39,297 nucleotides of DNA from Streptomyces hokutonensis (lineage in GTDB: Bacteria > Actinomycetota > Actinomycetes > Streptomycetales > Streptomycetaceae), in assembly GCF_000376565.1 (NCBI RefSeq), contig NZ_BARG01000066.1, positions 1 through 39,297 on the forward strand, in the 5' to 3' direction. The notes under the pieces were generated by a model. The model was given only the letters and a program-made list of their open reading frames with translations. It was not told the DNA's origin and searched no databases. Below are positions 22,131 through 29,788 of the stretch, in pieces. A program made the position numbers and the translations under genes. The first letter of the stretch is position 1; each line of letters opens with the position of its first letter.

Positions 22131-22844
22131 GTGGATCGTGACTGGATGCGTCAGCAGCTCGAAGCGTTCATCGACCTGGCCAAGCGCTATGAAGCCAGCG
22201 AGAGGCCGGGCGACTACATAGGCGACGAGAATCTGTACGCGCAGCTCCACCAGGCCGAGCCCACCGTGCGGCAGATCCTGCGTCTGCTCGACCCCACGAT
22301 CGCGGACAAGATCGACATCGGTCAGATGGCCGGCCCTGCCATGGCGCGCAACGAGGTCCATCGCGGCCTCGGCATCCTGGCGGACAAGGGCGAGTGGGCG
22401 ACCCGGCTGGTACCGGACGCCCCGACCCTTGCCGCCGACCGGTTCCACTCCTGGGTCTGGGAGCCGGCTGCACCCCTGTGGAACGCGGAGGCCCGTCAGG
22501 ACGCGGTGCTCGCCGCCGCCCGTAGCGTGAACCGCCGCCTCCAGCAGAAGCTGAACCGGCACGACGTCGGCGAGACGGATCTCTGCCTCCAGAGCTTTGA
22601 CATGAAGGACCCGGTGGCGGGGAAGCCGCGCCTGCGTTTCCCGGGGGATCGGACCACGCCGACGTGGCGCGCCCGCCAGGACGGCGCCAAGTATCTGGCC
22701 GCAGGCGCCTTCCTCGCGATTCGCAACGTCGCCGCCCACGAGGACGAGGTGTCCTGGACCGAGCAGGAGTCGCTGGAGCACCTGGCCACGCTCAGTGTCC
22801 TGGCCCGCTGGATCGATGAATGCACCGTGGAGTCCGTGGCCTGA
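22131..22844 (+). CDS. TIGR02391 (Ymh) family protein, HEPN-like RNase candidate
   Basis: A 237-residue alpha-helical protein. The C-terminal half (about 120-225) matches the Ymh/TIGR02391 family: ALAAARSVNRRLQQKLN-like helix, LRFPGDRTTPTWRARQDGAKYLAAGAFLAIRNVAAHE. The segment Arg198-Asn199-x3-His203 has the R-N-x3-H form of HEPN ribonucleases, so a toxin or effector RNase is plausible. The N-terminus (MDRDWMRQQLEAFIDLAKRYE) is a helical extension. GTG at 22131 follows AGGA at about 22119; the frame is open further back but without family resemblance. It lies 98 bases after the DUF6527 gene and has clearly higher GC, so it may have joined the operon separately. Confidence 0.7.
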   Translation: MDRDWMRQQLEAFIDLAKRYEASERPGDYIGDENLYAQLHQAEPTVRQILRLLDPTIADKIDIGQMAGPAMARNEVHRGLGILADKGEWATRLVPDAPTLAADRFHSWVWEPAAPLWNAEARQDAVLAAARSVNRRLQQKLNRHDVGETDLCLQSFDMKDPVAGKPRLRFPGDRTTPTWRARQDGAKYLAAGAFLAIRNVAAHEDEVSWTEQESLEHLATLSVLARWIDECTVESVA

Positions 22845-23255
22845 GCGGACCCGCCGCTTCGGCCGGAGACCGCCCCACCACCTTATTTGCGTAATGACGC
22901 AACAAGGGGCACACTCTTGGGGTCGGGTCCTGTGCGCGCTGAGCGCGGCCGGGGCGTAGTCACATCACGGAACGGAGGCGGCCATGGGTGCAGACCCTCC
23001 CAGTCCGCGCTGCCTCCAAGGCATGCGCTGACATTCACCAGCCGGGGCCGCTTGCCCCTGTTTTCCGCGGATTCCCGCGGTTTCCCGCGCCGGGCACAGC
23101 CCCCGCCTCGATGAGGCGGCGGTGGCCACCCGGGCGGTCCCTCTCTTACTTACCTGCTTTTCCCATGCTGCCCGGGTGAGCTCTGCCCTGCCGTCGGTGC
23201 GTTGGCCGCGGTCGGGCAGATCGGCGTGCCCAGGGTGGGGGCGGAGGTCTTCGTG
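22845..23255. other. Long leader of the transport operon
   Basis: About 410 bases with no large gene. It holds the operator at 22887-22902, a possible 15-codon leader peptide at 22984-23031 preceded by GGAGG at 22974-22978 (its ATG lies 5 bases on), a run of three TTCCCGCGG-like units at about 23059-23090, and a 9-base inverted repeat CACCCGGGC (23127-23135) with GCCCGGGTG (23170-23178). The last could be an attenuator; no known riboswitch class was recognised. Confidence 0.4.
22887..22902. promoter_or_regulatory. Operator of the transport operon, probable ArsR site
   Basis: TTGCGT-AATG-ACGCAA is a perfect inverted repeat. TTGCGT can also serve as a -35 box with CACACT at 22910-22915 as -10, spaced 17 bases. 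A near-identical site, TTGCGT-ATCC-ATGCAA, overlaps the start codon of the ArsR gene at 28508-28523, which ties both to the same regulator. Confidence 0.6.
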
Positions 23256-25022
23256 ATGTCGATCCGTACGGACAACCAGCCTGCCGAAACGGCGGTGCGC
23301 ACACCTGTGCCGGCGGGGCCGCCGAGGCGAATGTCCCGGTTCTCCTGGGTGGATGCGGCGGTCGCCGCCGCCGTGCTGGTCCTTCTCTACGTCGTGCTGC
23401 GCGTGGGCCACGGCACAACCGTCGCCTTCAACACCCACCAGAACGTCCACATCGACACCGACCCGGCCCGGCTCCCCTACGACGCGGCCCGCTCGCTGCT
23501 GCGCATGTTCGCCGCGCTCGCCCTGTCGATCATGTTCACGTTCGTCTACGCCTATGCCGCGGCGAAGAGCAGGAGGCTGGAGCGGATCCTGATCCCGGCG
23601 CTGGACATCCTCCAGTCCGTCCCCGTGCTCGGCTTCCTCACCGTGGCGGTGACCGGGTTCATCGCCCTCTTCCCCGGCTCGATGCTGGGCCTGGAGTTCG
23701 CGTCGATCTTCGCGATCTTCACCTCGCAGGCGTGGAACATGACGTTCGGCTTCTACTACTCCCTCACCTCCCTCCCGCGTGAACTCGACGAGCTGTCACG
23801 GTCGTTCGGCTTCACCCGCTGGATGCGGTTCTGGAAGGTGGAGGTGCCGGCCGGGATGATCGGCCTGGTCTGGAACGGCATGATGAGCTTCGGCGGCGGC
23901 TGGTTCTTCCTGGTCGCCTCGGAGGCCATCAGCGTCAACAACCAGCAGTACGCCCTGCCCGGCGTCGGCTCCTACGCGGGCGCCGCCATCACCGACGGCG
24001 ACCTGGGCAAGGTCGGCTGGGCCATCCTCACCATGGCCGTCATGGTCATCGGCGTGAACTTCCTGTTCTGGCGCCCGCTGACGGCCTGGGCGGAGAAGTT
24101 CAAGAACGAGCAGTCCGAGGCGAGCGAGGTACAGCGCTCCGTCGTCCTCGACTTCCTGCGCCGCTCCCACTGGCCGCAACTGCTCGGCCCGGTGCTGCGT
24201 CCGGTGGGGCGCGGGCTGAGCGCAGCGGGCCGTGTCCTGGGCCGCGACGACCGGCCGCTCGCCGTGGACCACAGCAGGCAACGCACCGGTGACTTCGTCT
24301 TCGCCGTCATCGCGGGCGGGCTGATCCTGTGGGGCCTGGCCGATCTCGGCGACTATCTCTACGACCGCACCGGCCTCGGCGTGTTCGGCGAACCGCTGCT
24401 ACTCGGACTGGCCACGCTGGCAAGGGTGTTGGTGCTGGTCGCGCTGGCCACGGTGATCTGGGTGCCGATCGGCGTGAAGATCGGCTTCTCACCCCGGCTG
24501 ACCCGCATCGCCCAGCCGGTGGTCCAGGTGCTGGCGTCCTTCCCGGCCAACTTCCTCTTCCCCCTTGCCGTGTGGTTCTTCCTGCGGACCGGCCTGTCCA
24601 TCAACATCGGCGGCACGCTGCTGATGGCGCTCGGCGCCCAGTGGTACATCCTCTTCAACACCATCGCCGGCGCCATGGCCATCCCCTCCGACCTGCGCGA
24701 AGCCATGGACGACCTCGGGGTCACCGGCTGGCAGCGCTGGAAGCGGCTGATCATCCCGGGGATCTTCCCCTCGTACGTCACCGGCGGGATCACCGCCTCC
24801 GGCGGCGCCTGGAACGCCTCGATCGTCTCCGAGGTCGTCACCTTCGGCGGTACGACGCTGACGGCCACCGGTCTGGGCGCGTACATCGCGAAGGCCACCG
24901 AGAGCGGCGACTACCCGCACCTGATCGCCGGGGTCGCCGTGATGAGTGTCTACGTCGTCGCGCTGAACCGGCTGCTGTGGCGCCGCCTGTACCGGCTGGC
25001 CGAGGCCCGTTACTCCCTCTGA
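23256..25022 (+). CDS. Fused double NitT/TauT-type ABC permease
   Basis: A 588-residue membrane protein holding two BPD_transp_1 permease domains in one chain. The first spans about 85-290 and the second about 350-580; each has an EAA-like loop, LPRELDELSRSFGFTRWMRF and IPSDLREAMDDLGVTGWQRW, which docks the ATPase. Such fused permeases belong to the nitrate/sulfonate/taurine group. The substrate is not known, and no binding protein is encoded nearby. ATG at 23256 follows GGAGG at 23243-23247. The frame is open to 23202 but without a ribosome site. The ATPase gene follows after 34 bases. Confidence 0.85.
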   Translation: MSIRTDNQPAETAVRTPVPAGPPRRMSRFSWVDAAVAAAVLVLLYVVLRVGHGTTVAFNTHQNVHIDTDPARLPYDAARSLLRMFAALALSIMFTFVYAYAAAKSRRLERILIPALDILQSVPVLGFLTVAVTGFIALFPGSMLGLEFASIFAIFTSQAWNMTFGFYYSLTSLPRELDELSRSFGFTRWMRFWKVEVPAGMIGLVWNGMMSFGGGWFFLVASEAISVNNQQYALPGVGSYAGAAITDGDLGKVGWAILTMAVMVIGVNFLFWRPLTAWAEKFKNEQSEASEVQRSVVLDFLRRSHWPQLLGPVLRPVGRGLSAAGRVLGRDDRPLAVDHSRQRTGDFVFAVIAGGLILWGLADLGDYLYDRTGLGVFGEPLLLGLATLARVLVLVALATVIWVPIGVKIGFSPRLTRIAQPVVQVLASFPANFLFPLAVWFFLRTGLSINIGGTLLMALGAQWYILFNTIAGAMAIPSDLREAMDDLGVTGWQRWKRLIIPGIFPSYVTGGITASGGAWNASIVSEVVTFGGTTLTATGLGAYIAKATESGDYPHLIAGVAVMSVYVVALNRLLWRRLYRLAEARYSL

Positions 25023-25056
25023 ACTTCCCTCATCTCAAAAGCATTTGGAGCACGTC

Positions 25057-26469
25057 ATGGTGCTGAACACTCTGCGCAACCTCCGCGCCGACCGGGCCGC
25101 CCGGGCCGGCCTCGCCCACCTCACGGCCGAGCGGTCCCGTCCTGCCGACGGTGAACTGCTGCTGGAGACTGTCGGGTTGACCAAGTCCTACGCCGGCGCC
25201 GACGGCGAACTGCCCGTCCTGTCCGGCATCGACCTCCAGGTCCGGGCCGGTGAAGTCGTCGCCCTGCTCGGCAAGTCGGGCTCGGGCAAGTCGACGCTGC
25301 TGCGCTGCATGGCCGGTCTGCTGCCGGTCAGCTCCGGCACCGTCACCTACAAGGACACCCCGCTCACCGGCGCCAACCCCGGTACGGCCATGGTGTTCCA
25401 GACCTTCGCCCTGCTGCCGTGGCTGACCGTGCAGCAGAACGTCGAACTGGGCCTGGAAGCCAAGGGAGTTCCGGCCGCCGAGCGGGCGGACGCGGCCCGC
25501 CACGCCATCGACCTGATCGGCCTGGACGGCTTCGAGTCGGCGTACCCGAAGGAGCTGTCCGGCGGCATGCGCCAACGCGTCGGATTCGCGCGGGCGTTGG
25601 TCGTCGAGCCGGATGTACTGATGATGGACGAGCCGTTCTCCGCCCTCGACGTGCTCACGGCCGAGAACCTGCGCGGCGAGCTGATGGAACTGTGGGAGTC
25701 GGGCCAGTTCCCCACCCGCGCCATCGTGCTGGTCACGCACAACATCGAGGAGGCCGTGCTGATGGCCGACCGGATCATCGTCCTCGGCGCCCGCCCCTAC
25801 GGCACCATCCGCGAGGTCTTCGAGGTCGGCCTGGACCGGCCCCGTGACCGCAACTCGGCCGCCTTCGAGGACCTGATCGACCGCGTCTACCGCACCATGA
25901 CCGGACGGCACAAGGAGGGCCGCACGCCGGGCCGTACGGAGGGCGTCGAGCTGGAGAAGCGCACCGCGGCCAACACCCCGCTGCCCCAGGCCAGCGTGGA
26001 CGGGCTGTCAGGGCTGGCGGAGATGATCGCCCACCACGACGGACGGGCCGACCTGGCCGACCTCGCCGACGACCTCGGCCTGGAGATCGACGACATCCTG
26101 CCCCTCGTCGACGCCCTCGACCTGCTCGGCTTCGCCGCCGTGCACGGTGACGACCTGCTGCTGACCGACACCGGCACCGAGTTCGCCGGCGCCGACGTAC
26201 AGAAGTCCAAGACCATCTTCGCCGAGGCAGCCGTACTCGTACCGCTGGTGAAGCTGATCACCAGCAGCCTGCGCCAGAACCCCGACGCCACCCTGCGCGC
26301 CGGCTTCTTCCGCGACGTCCTGGCCCACCATTTCACCAGCGAACAGGTCACCCGCCAGCTGGAGACGGCCACCGACTGGGGCCGCTACGCCGAGCTGTAC
26401 TCCTACGACGCAGAGCCGCAGGAGTACCGCCTGGACCGGGACGACAACGGCTCCGGGCGTAGGGAGTAG
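25057..26469 (+). CDS. ABC ATPase with AAA-associated C-terminal domain
   Basis: A 470-residue ATPase that powers the fused permease upstream. The ABC domain (about 35-275) has Walker A GKSGSGKST (72-80), the signature LSGGMRQRVGFARAL, Walker B VLMMDEPFSALD and the H-loop VTHNIEEAV. The C-terminal 150 residues (about 310-460), with LADLADDLGLEIDDILPLVDALDLLGF and LRAGFFRDVLAHHFTSEQVTRQLETATDWGRYAELY, match the AAA-associated domain seen on a subset of NitT/TauT ATPases, probably regulatory. ATG at 25057 follows GGAG at 25047-25050; a TTG at 25045 is the alternative. Confidence 0.88.
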   Translation: MVLNTLRNLRADRAARAGLAHLTAERSRPADGELLLETVGLTKSYAGADGELPVLSGIDLQVRAGEVVALLGKSGSGKSTLLRCMAGLLPVSSGTVTYKDTPLTGANPGTAMVFQTFALLPWLTVQQNVELGLEAKGVPAAERADAARHAIDLIGLDGFESAYPKELSGGMRQRVGFARALVVEPDVLMMDEPFSALDVLTAENLRGELMELWESGQFPTRAIVLVTHNIEEAVLMADRIIVLGARPYGTIREVFEVGLDRPRDRNSAAFEDLIDRVYRTMTGRHKEGRTPGRTEGVELEKRTAANTPLPQASVDGLSGLAEMIAHHDGRADLADLADDLGLEIDDILPLVDALDLLGFAAVHGDDLLLTDTGTEFAGADVQKSKTIFAEAAVLVPLVKLITSSLRQNPDATLRAGFFRDVLAHHFTSEQVTRQLETATDWGRYAELYSYDAEPQEYRLDRDDNGSGRRE

Positions 26470-26477
26470 CACCCCTG

Positions 26478-26499
26478 CGCCCGCCGGGTTCAGCGGGCG
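26478..26499. terminator. Hairpin between convergent ATPase and PLP-enzyme genes
   Basis: CGCCCGC at 26478-26484 pairs with GCGGGCG at 26493-26499 around an 8-base loop. It lies just after the ATPase stop and overlaps the last codons of the convergent PLP-enzyme gene. Confidence 0.55.
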
Positions 26500-27824
26500 G
26501 TCTGCTGCCGTGCCTTGCGGATGCAGGTGTCGAGGATGTCGATCGCGGTGTCGACGTCGGCGTTGCTGTGGTCGGCCATGGCCTGCATACGGAAGCGTGC
26601 CGCGTCGGAGGCGACCGCCGGCTGTTCGACGAGGTGGGCGACGAGGCCGGCGCGGGCGATGAGACCCGAGGCCGTACGGCCGGTGGGGGTGTCGCCGATG
26701 AGGACCGGGACGACCGGGCAGACCACGTCGCCCATGACCTCCATGCCGCGGGCGGTCAGTCCCTCACGCAGGCGGGTGGCGACGGCCGCGACCGCCGCCC
26801 GGCGCCGGGCGCCCTCGGGCGAGTTCACGATGGACAGGGACGCGTGGGCCACCGCGGTCTGTACGGGGGTGATGGCGCTGGAGAAGGTCTGCGGGCCGCC
26901 GAACATCCGCACGTACTCCCGCGCCGAAGCCGACGGGGTGGCCAGGAAGCCGCCGGTGGTGGCGAAGGTCTTGGAGAAGGCGCCGACCACGAAGTCGACC
27001 TCGCCGAGGATGTCGTGCACCTCCAGCTGCCCGCCGCCGAATTCGCCCATGGCGCCGAAGTCGTGGGCGACGTCGACCATCAGCTGGGCGCCGAACTCCC
27101 GGCAGATTCCGAGCAGTTCGGCCAGTTGCGGGGTGTCGGAGTCCATGGAGAACACGCCCTCGGTGACGACGAGGACGGCGTGGGTGGTGTCGGTGGCGCG
27201 GATGCCGGTCAGGTGGCGTCGTACGGCGTCGTTGTCGAGGTGGCGGAAGAACTCCACGCTCGCTCCGCTGGCGGTGGCGCCCTGGCGCAGTGAGTCGTGG
27301 GAGAGCTTGTCGAGCAGGATGTGGTCGCGGCGGTGCATCAGCGCCCGGATGGTGCCGAAGCCGGACGCCCAGCCGGTGGGGAAGAGCGCCACGTGCTCGG
27401 TGCGCAGCGCCTCGGCCAGTCCGGCTTCCAGCGCCCGGCTGACCGGGGTCGCCCCGCCCAGGGCCGGGGAGCCGGCGGTGAGCGGGCCGTAGTCGCGCAG
27501 GGCCTGGTGGGCGGCGTCGAGGATCGCGGGGTGGCCGGTGAGCGAGAGATAGTCCTGGCCGCCGAAGTTGGGGCCCTCGGTGATCACGCCGGTGTCGGAC
27601 ACGACGGTGGCACGGGTGGTCAGGGCGGTGTCGTAGCGGCGGAAGTAGGGCCACAGGTCCGCCTGTTGGCGGTCGAGCTGCCAGGCCAGGTAGGCGTCGT
27701 TGCGGGTGGTCAGATCCGGCCCGGACACCACGCGGAAGCGCATGATGTCCTTCTCACGGGCGTCGGTCTCCCGGTCGCCGAGCGGCCCGGCCGCGGTGGT
27801 GGTGGCGGGCACGGTGGTGGTCAT
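26490..27824 (-). CDS. Alpha-oxoamine-synthase-like PLP enzyme
   Basis: A 444-residue fold-type-I PLP enzyme of the alpha-oxoamine synthase group (8-amino-7-oxononanoate synthase, 2-amino-3-ketobutyrate ligase, serine palmitoyltransferase), which joins an acyl-CoA or acyl-ACP to an amino acid with decarboxylation. It has NFGGQDYLSLTGHPAI near the start, the DVAHDFGAMGEFGG segment holding the PLP-contacting Asp, and GAFSKTFATTGG, where Lys285 should bind PLP. Which acyl donor and amino acid it uses is unknown. The frame is open to 27953, but ATG at 27824 follows GAGGAG and begins a typical polar leader. It is convergent to the ABC operon and upstream lies the ArsR gene on the same strand. Confidence 0.8.
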   Translation of the reverse strand: MTTTVPATTTAAGPLGDRETDAREKDIMRFRVVSGPDLTTRNDAYLAWQLDRQQADLWPYFRRYDTALTTRATVVSDTGVITEGPNFGGQDYLSLTGHPAILDAAHQALRDYGPLTAGSPALGGATPVSRALEAGLAEALRTEHVALFPTGWASGFGTIRALMHRRDHILLDKLSHDSLRQGATASGASVEFFRHLDNDAVRRHLTGIRATDTTHAVLVVTEGVFSMDSDTPQLAELLGICREFGAQLMVDVAHDFGAMGEFGGGQLEVHDILGEVDFVVGAFSKTFATTGGFLATPSASAREYVRMFGGPQTFSSAITPVQTAVAHASLSIVNSPEGARRRAAVAAVATRLREGLTARGMEVMGDVVCPVVPVLIGDTPTGRTASGLIARAGLVAHLVEQPAVASDAARFRMQAMADHSNADVDTAIDILDTCIRKARQQTAR

Positions 27825-28093
27825 GTTCGTCAGCTCCTCGGTGCGGGCATGTGGGGGCCCGCTGCGCAGGCGCCGGTCGGGCGCCCTCCGCGACGCTACG
27901 GCCCGGATCAGACCCAATTGCCCCTCGTTGACGGGGCTTTGATGGGGCGGCAAGCCCTTCCTAACGTCGGCCTTACCGAGGTCTTGATCTGCGCGCCGAC
28001 ACCGGGCATGGCCCCGTCAGCCGCACCGCACCACCCGGCACGGCCTCGCGGGCACAGCACCTCTCCACTGCCCGGTCGCCCTTCTGTGCAGAC
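27825..28093. other. Region between ArsR gene and PLP-enzyme gene
   Basis: About 270 bases without a gene. A small hairpin, GCCCC/GGGGC, lies at about 27921-27938. No copy of the TTGCGT-type operator was found here. Confidence 0.4.
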
Positions 28094-28519
28094 CTACTGC
28101 CCCTGCCCCAGGACCGGCCGCCGCCCTCGCGCCGCACGCGCCACGGCGGACCGCGCGGAAGTCTCCGGCGCCGCCGCCAACGCCTCCTCGTCGGCGCCGT
28201 CCCCGGGGCCGGAGGCGTTGTCGTCCCGCTCCGTCACGAGTTGCGCCTCCTCCAGCAGACCGCGCACCCCTGGTGCCCGGTAGAAGATCCGCGTGCCCTC
28301 CCGCCGCGTGGTCACCAGGCCGGCCGACCGCAACTTCGCCAGGTGCTGTGAGGTCGCGGCCACATGGGCACCCAGGATCCCGGCCAGCTCGCTCACCGGC
28401 AGTTCACGGCCGCTCAAGGCCCACAACAGCCGGTACCTCGACGGGTCAGCGACCGCCTTCAGCACGGCCACCGCCCGTTCGGCCGCCTCCGCGTCCCAGA
28501 CCCTTCCTTGCGTATCCAT
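28094..28519 (-). CDS. ArsR-family transcriptional regulator
   Basis: A 141-residue regulator. Residues about 10-85 are an ArsR winged helix: VLKAVADPSRYRLLWAL, ELPVSELAGILGAHVAATSQHLAKLRSAGLV (helix-turn-helix) and RREGTRIFYRA (wing). The metal-binding cysteines of classical ArsR (ELCVCD) and the Asp/His pairs of SmtB/CzrA are absent, so it probably senses something other than a thiophilic metal, or uses another site. A disordered acidic and Arg-rich tail follows. The inverted repeat at 28508-28523 overlaps its start codon and matches the site upstream of the ABC operon, arguing that it controls both. Confidence 0.82.
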   Translation of the reverse strand: MDTQGRVWDAEAAERAVAVLKAVADPSRYRLLWALSGRELPVSELAGILGAHVAATSQHLAKLRSAGLVTTRREGTRIFYRAPGVRGLLEEAQLVTERDDNASGPGDGADEEALAAAPETSARSAVARAARGRRPVLGQGQ

Positions 28520-28523
28520 GCAA
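28508..28523. promoter_or_regulatory. ArsR autoregulatory site
   Basis: TTGCGT-ATCC-ATGCAA overlaps the ArsR start codon (28517-28519). It differs from the perfect repeat at 22887-22902 mainly in the spacer and one arm base. A second, wider dyad shares TGCAAC at 28519-28524 with GTTGCA downstream at about 28544. Confidence 0.55.
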
Positions 28524-28572
28524 CTATGGTACCGGCGGCACGCGTTGCAGGGCCGCGCCCGTCGGCTTCCTG

Positions 28573-28966
28573 TCAGCGCACCGACTTCACCAGGCGGTAG
28601 CCTGTGTCGCTGTCCGGCGTCCCTTCGGCAACCGTGCCGGTCTTGCCAGCCCGGCGGAGCAGGAAGGTGACGACGGCGGCGGCCAGGACGGCGGCTCCGG
28701 CGCCGCTGATGAGGGCGAGATGCATTCCGGAGGCGAAGGCGTTACCGGCCTCTTCGATCAGTGACGGGTTGCCCGTGGCGCTGCCCACGTGGTTGGCCGC
28801 CGCGAGGGAGGAGCGGGCCGCCTCTGCGGCCGGAGCGCGGAGTCCGTCGAGGTCGAGGTCGTCGCGGTAGCCGGCGTTCAGGACGCTGCCCAGGACTGCG
28901 ATGCCCAGGGCGCCGCCGAGTTCGCGGGAGAGGTCGTTAACGGCGGAGCCCACGTTCAGGTGCCGT
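28573..28966 (-). pseudogene. C-terminal remnant of a DHA2-type MFS exporter
   Basis: The minus-strand frame ending at TGA (28575-28573) reads as the last quarter of a QacA/EmrB-like drug exporter: VGSAVNDLSRELGGALGIAVLG is the conserved segment of helix 11, then ASGMHLALISGAGAAVLAAAVVTFLLRR is the final helix. Before VGSAVND the frame continues but loses all resemblance, so the first 350 or so residues are gone. The break at about 28966 marks a deletion or insertion junction. Confidence 0.75.
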
Positions 28967-29500
28967 TCGTACTGCGAGATTTCATGGCGGCGGGGCAGCA
29001 CGCAGGGGGCAGGTCCTTTGGTCTGGCAGTTGCGACGAAACTTGGTGGGTTGCGGGAGCTCCGTTGAGGATGGCCTTGACGGGGCGCACACGATCGCGCA
29101 GGTTGGCACCTTTCGGTTCCAGCATCGGATTGGCGTGTGGCGGAGAAGGCGTTTGGTGCAGCGGGTGAACACGACGGATCAGCTTGGCCGTAGTCCGGCT
29201 CTGCAGCGCCAACTCTGGGGAAAGCCCCTACCGTGCCCGAGATTCCGAACGCCATCTGGGTCCCGCCCTCGTTGTCCTATCCGGCGGGGGTAAGTCAGCA
29301 ACGGTGGTGACTACGGTGCTCCAATCACGGTAGGCGGGCGTCCAGACCAGGGCCGAGGCGACTGAGACGCTCGCCTTCCCTGTGACGTACGCCATGGTTA
29401 GACGCCGGAACTCGGTGCTCTGTCTTGCCGACTACTGAAGCGGTAGGGATTCAACTGCCGCGTGGTGCAAGACGGTTCGATGCGACCAGGAAGGCCGGGC
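28967..29500. other. Degenerate region before the copper locus
   Basis: About 530 bases without a supportable gene. Reading frames on both strands are short, and their translations show no family features. It follows the broken exporter gene and may be decayed mobile DNA. The promoter of the copper operon should lie near its right end, but no convincing -35/-10 pair was seen. Confidence 0.4.
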
Positions 29501-29788
29501 ATGGCCGAGTTCCCACAGTCTCTCCGTCTCGTGGGTGTGACGCCCCGCAGACTGCTGCCTCCGCCCGCGCTCTGCGGCTTCGTACTGCTGCTCGTGCTGG
29601 TGTTCTCGGTGTCCTACGCCGTCGGATCGGTCGCCGGACCGGTGGCGCCCGGCATGCGTGGCACAGGGAGCGCGGGGACCGGCACCGGGGGAGACAGCGG
29701 CACCGGTAGCGGTGGCGGCGCGGAAGACATGTCCGGGACGGGCGGGAGTATGCAGGACATGCCGGGGATGCACGGGAGTGGTGAGTGA
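29501..29788 (+). CDS. Small Met/Gly-rich membrane-anchored protein, copper-linked
   Basis: A 95-residue protein with one membrane helix (about 22-43, LCGFVLLLVLVFSVSYAVGSV) and an exported low-complexity tail rich in Gly, Ser and Thr that ends in Met-rich pieces, EDMSGTGGSMQDMPGMHGSGE. Met/His clusters of this kind bind copper in periplasmic proteins. Its TGA overlaps the ATG of the copper ATPase (TGATG), so it is cotranslated with it and may hand copper to or from the pump. ATG at 29501 follows GGAAGG with a short spacer; upstream in-frame starts exist. No named family was recognised. Confidence 0.68.
   Translation: MAEFPQSLRLVGVTPRRLLPPPALCGFVLLLVLVFSVSYAVGSVAGPVAPGMRGTGSAGTGTGGDSGTGSGGGAEDMSGTGGSMQDMPGMHGSGE

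Larger units (their letters stand above)
16611..22844. mobile_element. Accessory island with integrative-element remnants
   Basis: Between the conserved RNA methyltransferase and the transport locus, GC content falls, genes are broken and several repeats occur. It contains a DUF2637 gene typical of actinobacterial integrative conjugative elements, a MerR-like regulator, a DUF3892 gene, the ubiquitin-like operon and a Ymh gene. No integrase, relaxase or tRNA attachment site was found, so the boundaries are set by gene content only and the element may be a remnant. Confidence 0.45.

Noticed and set aside
28982..29293. Short frames between the MFS remnant and copper locus as a transposase remnant
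   Set aside because: No DDE or other transposase motif and no terminal inverted repeats were seen.
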